Positions 62,760-64,000 of a DNA stretch of 64,000 nucleotides are shown one piece after another. This DNA is from Mnemiopsis leidyi (taxonomy: Eukaryota > Ctenophora > Tentaculata > Lobata > Bolinopsidae): the NCBI GenBank assembly GCA_000226015.1, contig JH153147.1:2500-66499 (forward strand). Direction: 5' to 3'. Made by a program: the position numbers and the translations under genes. The notes under the pieces are model-generated. The model made no database searches and was not told the DNA's origin. It saw only the letters and a list, made by a program, of their open reading frames with translations. Numbering within the stretch: the first letter of the stretch is position 1; each line of letters opens with the position of its first letter.

Positions 62760-64000
62760 ATATAATTCCAATAAGTACTTGTGACTTGGACCTAGATCAA
62801 TTACAGTGCAACATCGCGATGTGGTATCGTTTGAGAGGGAAACTCGCTGTGTAAAAACACACAATTGTGCTCGGAATGAAATATCGGAAATGAACGGTTA
62901 TTAGCATCTAAATATGGGGCTATAAGAACGGTGTTGAACACCTGTTTCCATCTCACTATTTTAGTTTCAAGTGCCCTCAGCAAATGTAAACAATAACGAC
63001 TTGATAACACTAACAGTCGTGCCAAATTACCTAGGTCAATCTTGTGTGGACAATACCTTGCATATATGCTGTGAGATGGTCGGATAGATATTGATACTTA
63101 AAGAAGGGTATTTTGGTAGGAGTCACAAACTTTGACCAATGAGAAGCTTGAAAACGGCGTTTTTAGCTTCTGATTGGTTGGAATTTTTGTGACCCCTGTC
63201 TGAAAATACCTTTTCTACAAAATATGTACTAATACTATACAATACTAATACAGGTGTTTATTGACTTATTAAACAGCGGACTGTGGAAAAATAATCTATT
63301 ATAACTTGGAGTTTCACTCCTGGCACCTGTGTTGTTTTGTTTTTATGTCTGCACATCTCACTTGTCAATTGGAAATATTTTAAATTCTTATTTATATAAC
63401 AGTTAATTGAGCACCAAGTTGCGAATTAAGCATCCAAAAGTTCAAAGAACGTGTTCGAACGAGCATTAACAAGATTTCTACGGAAAATAAAGCAACCGTG
63501 TCACAGTGAACCACATGAAACCTAACTACCGTCAGATCTTCAGCTTGCAGTAAACGAACTATACCAAATCGCAGGTGTTGATTATGATTACGTCTTGTAT
63601 AATGGAAAAATCCTAAAAACAAACATTCTAAGTCGTGAGAGCTATTCAACTGATTTAATATTGTGTAAGGATGTGTTTTGATTGCAAAACGACTGAAATG
63701 AAGCATACTTGAAATATCAAGAAGAGACAATGGTGTCTTCCAGCTCGTGAAATACAGCGAATTTCATGAAGCGGAGAAAAATATGTGAATATCCAGCTCA
63801 TTTCAACATGAAACACATTTGGACTACGTTCGAATAGGACCTTAGCGACTTACCATTGTATAATGTCATAATGATTGTGATGTATAGTTATTCTTCCATT
63901 GTCCTTTTCTAATACAAATTATGTGCGTTATATGTAAAGTGAACAACTCGAATCTGGAATAAAGTAAGGCAAACAATGGAGTGTTTCGGTGGCCGCTTGA
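62760..64000. other. Right flank without recognised genes
   Basis: AT-rich. It holds one hairpin MITE (63100-63222). A minus-strand open frame at 63392-63730 has no recognisable domain. Upstream exons of the EF-hand gene may lie here or beyond the window. Confidence 0.4.
63100..63222. mobile_element. Hairpin MITE
   Basis: The left half (GGTATTTTGGTAGGAGTCAC, then GACCAATGAGAAGCTTG) is mirrored by the right half (AGCTTCTGATTGGTTGG, TTTTGTGACCCCTGTCTG, AAAATACC). The whole 120 bp folds on itself. No coding content; superfamily uncertain. Confidence 0.7.

Noticed and set aside
62384-62784. Frames of 69-97 codons on both strands with repeated SMSAQNKKHKS
   Set aside because: Arise from a 51-bp minisatellite whose unit is divisible by 3; no start context or splice evidence.

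Overview
The window is nuclear DNA of an invertebrate animal: AT-rich, with GT-AG introns and metazoan gene families (CIB, FAM210, DHX34, SLC9B, rhodopsin-like GPCRs, sushi/galectin-like mosaics). A cnidarian or another early-branching marine lineage is my best guess, but the sequence alone does not settle the species. There are three assembly gaps (12828-13123, 26266-26275, 38346-38355).

Layout. 0-18 kb holds compact + strand genes: the end of a stomatin-like-1/SCP2 protein, a single-exon BTB protein, single-exon mitochondrial-type GPAT1, 12-exon antiquitin ALDH7A1, SPT4, two tandem FAM210 paralogues with a third decayed fragment, and a single-exon SLC9B-type Na+/H+ antiporter. 18.6-43.1 kb is one large DHX34 helicase gene (+, 19 exons recognised). 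Nested in its introns are a 21-exon minus-strand gene for a secreted or membrane mosaic of galectin-like, cysteine-rich and sushi domains (22.3-33.3 kb), a minus-strand Ly6-like single-pass membrane protein (39.4-40.1 kb) and a single-exon ALG13 (+, 42.0-42.5 kb). The mosaic gene's own intron carries a 3.5-kb DNA-transposon-like insertion with an 8-bp target duplication, so there are three levels of nesting. 43.4-57.2 kb is a CIB calcium-binding protein gene whose 12-kb intron 2 contains two related minus-strand GPCR genes and a tRNA-derived SINE. 58-64 kb holds single-exon FBXO21 and the 3' part of a minus-strand EF-hand gene.

The most unusual feature is recurrent. In SPT4, DHX34, the mosaic gene and CIB, short tandem duplications or minisatellites lie exactly across exon-intron junctions, so that a splice site and a piece of exon are copied 2 to about 14 times. 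The clearest is in SPT4: a 43-bp unit in which most copies have an acceptor, a 15-nt in-frame exon piece and a donor. DHX34 alone has at least six such junctions (17, 35, 41, 41, 42 and 46-bp units). This suggests ongoing tandem duplication at splice junctions that the spliceosome tolerates, and a possible route to micro-exons, alternative splicing and new introns.
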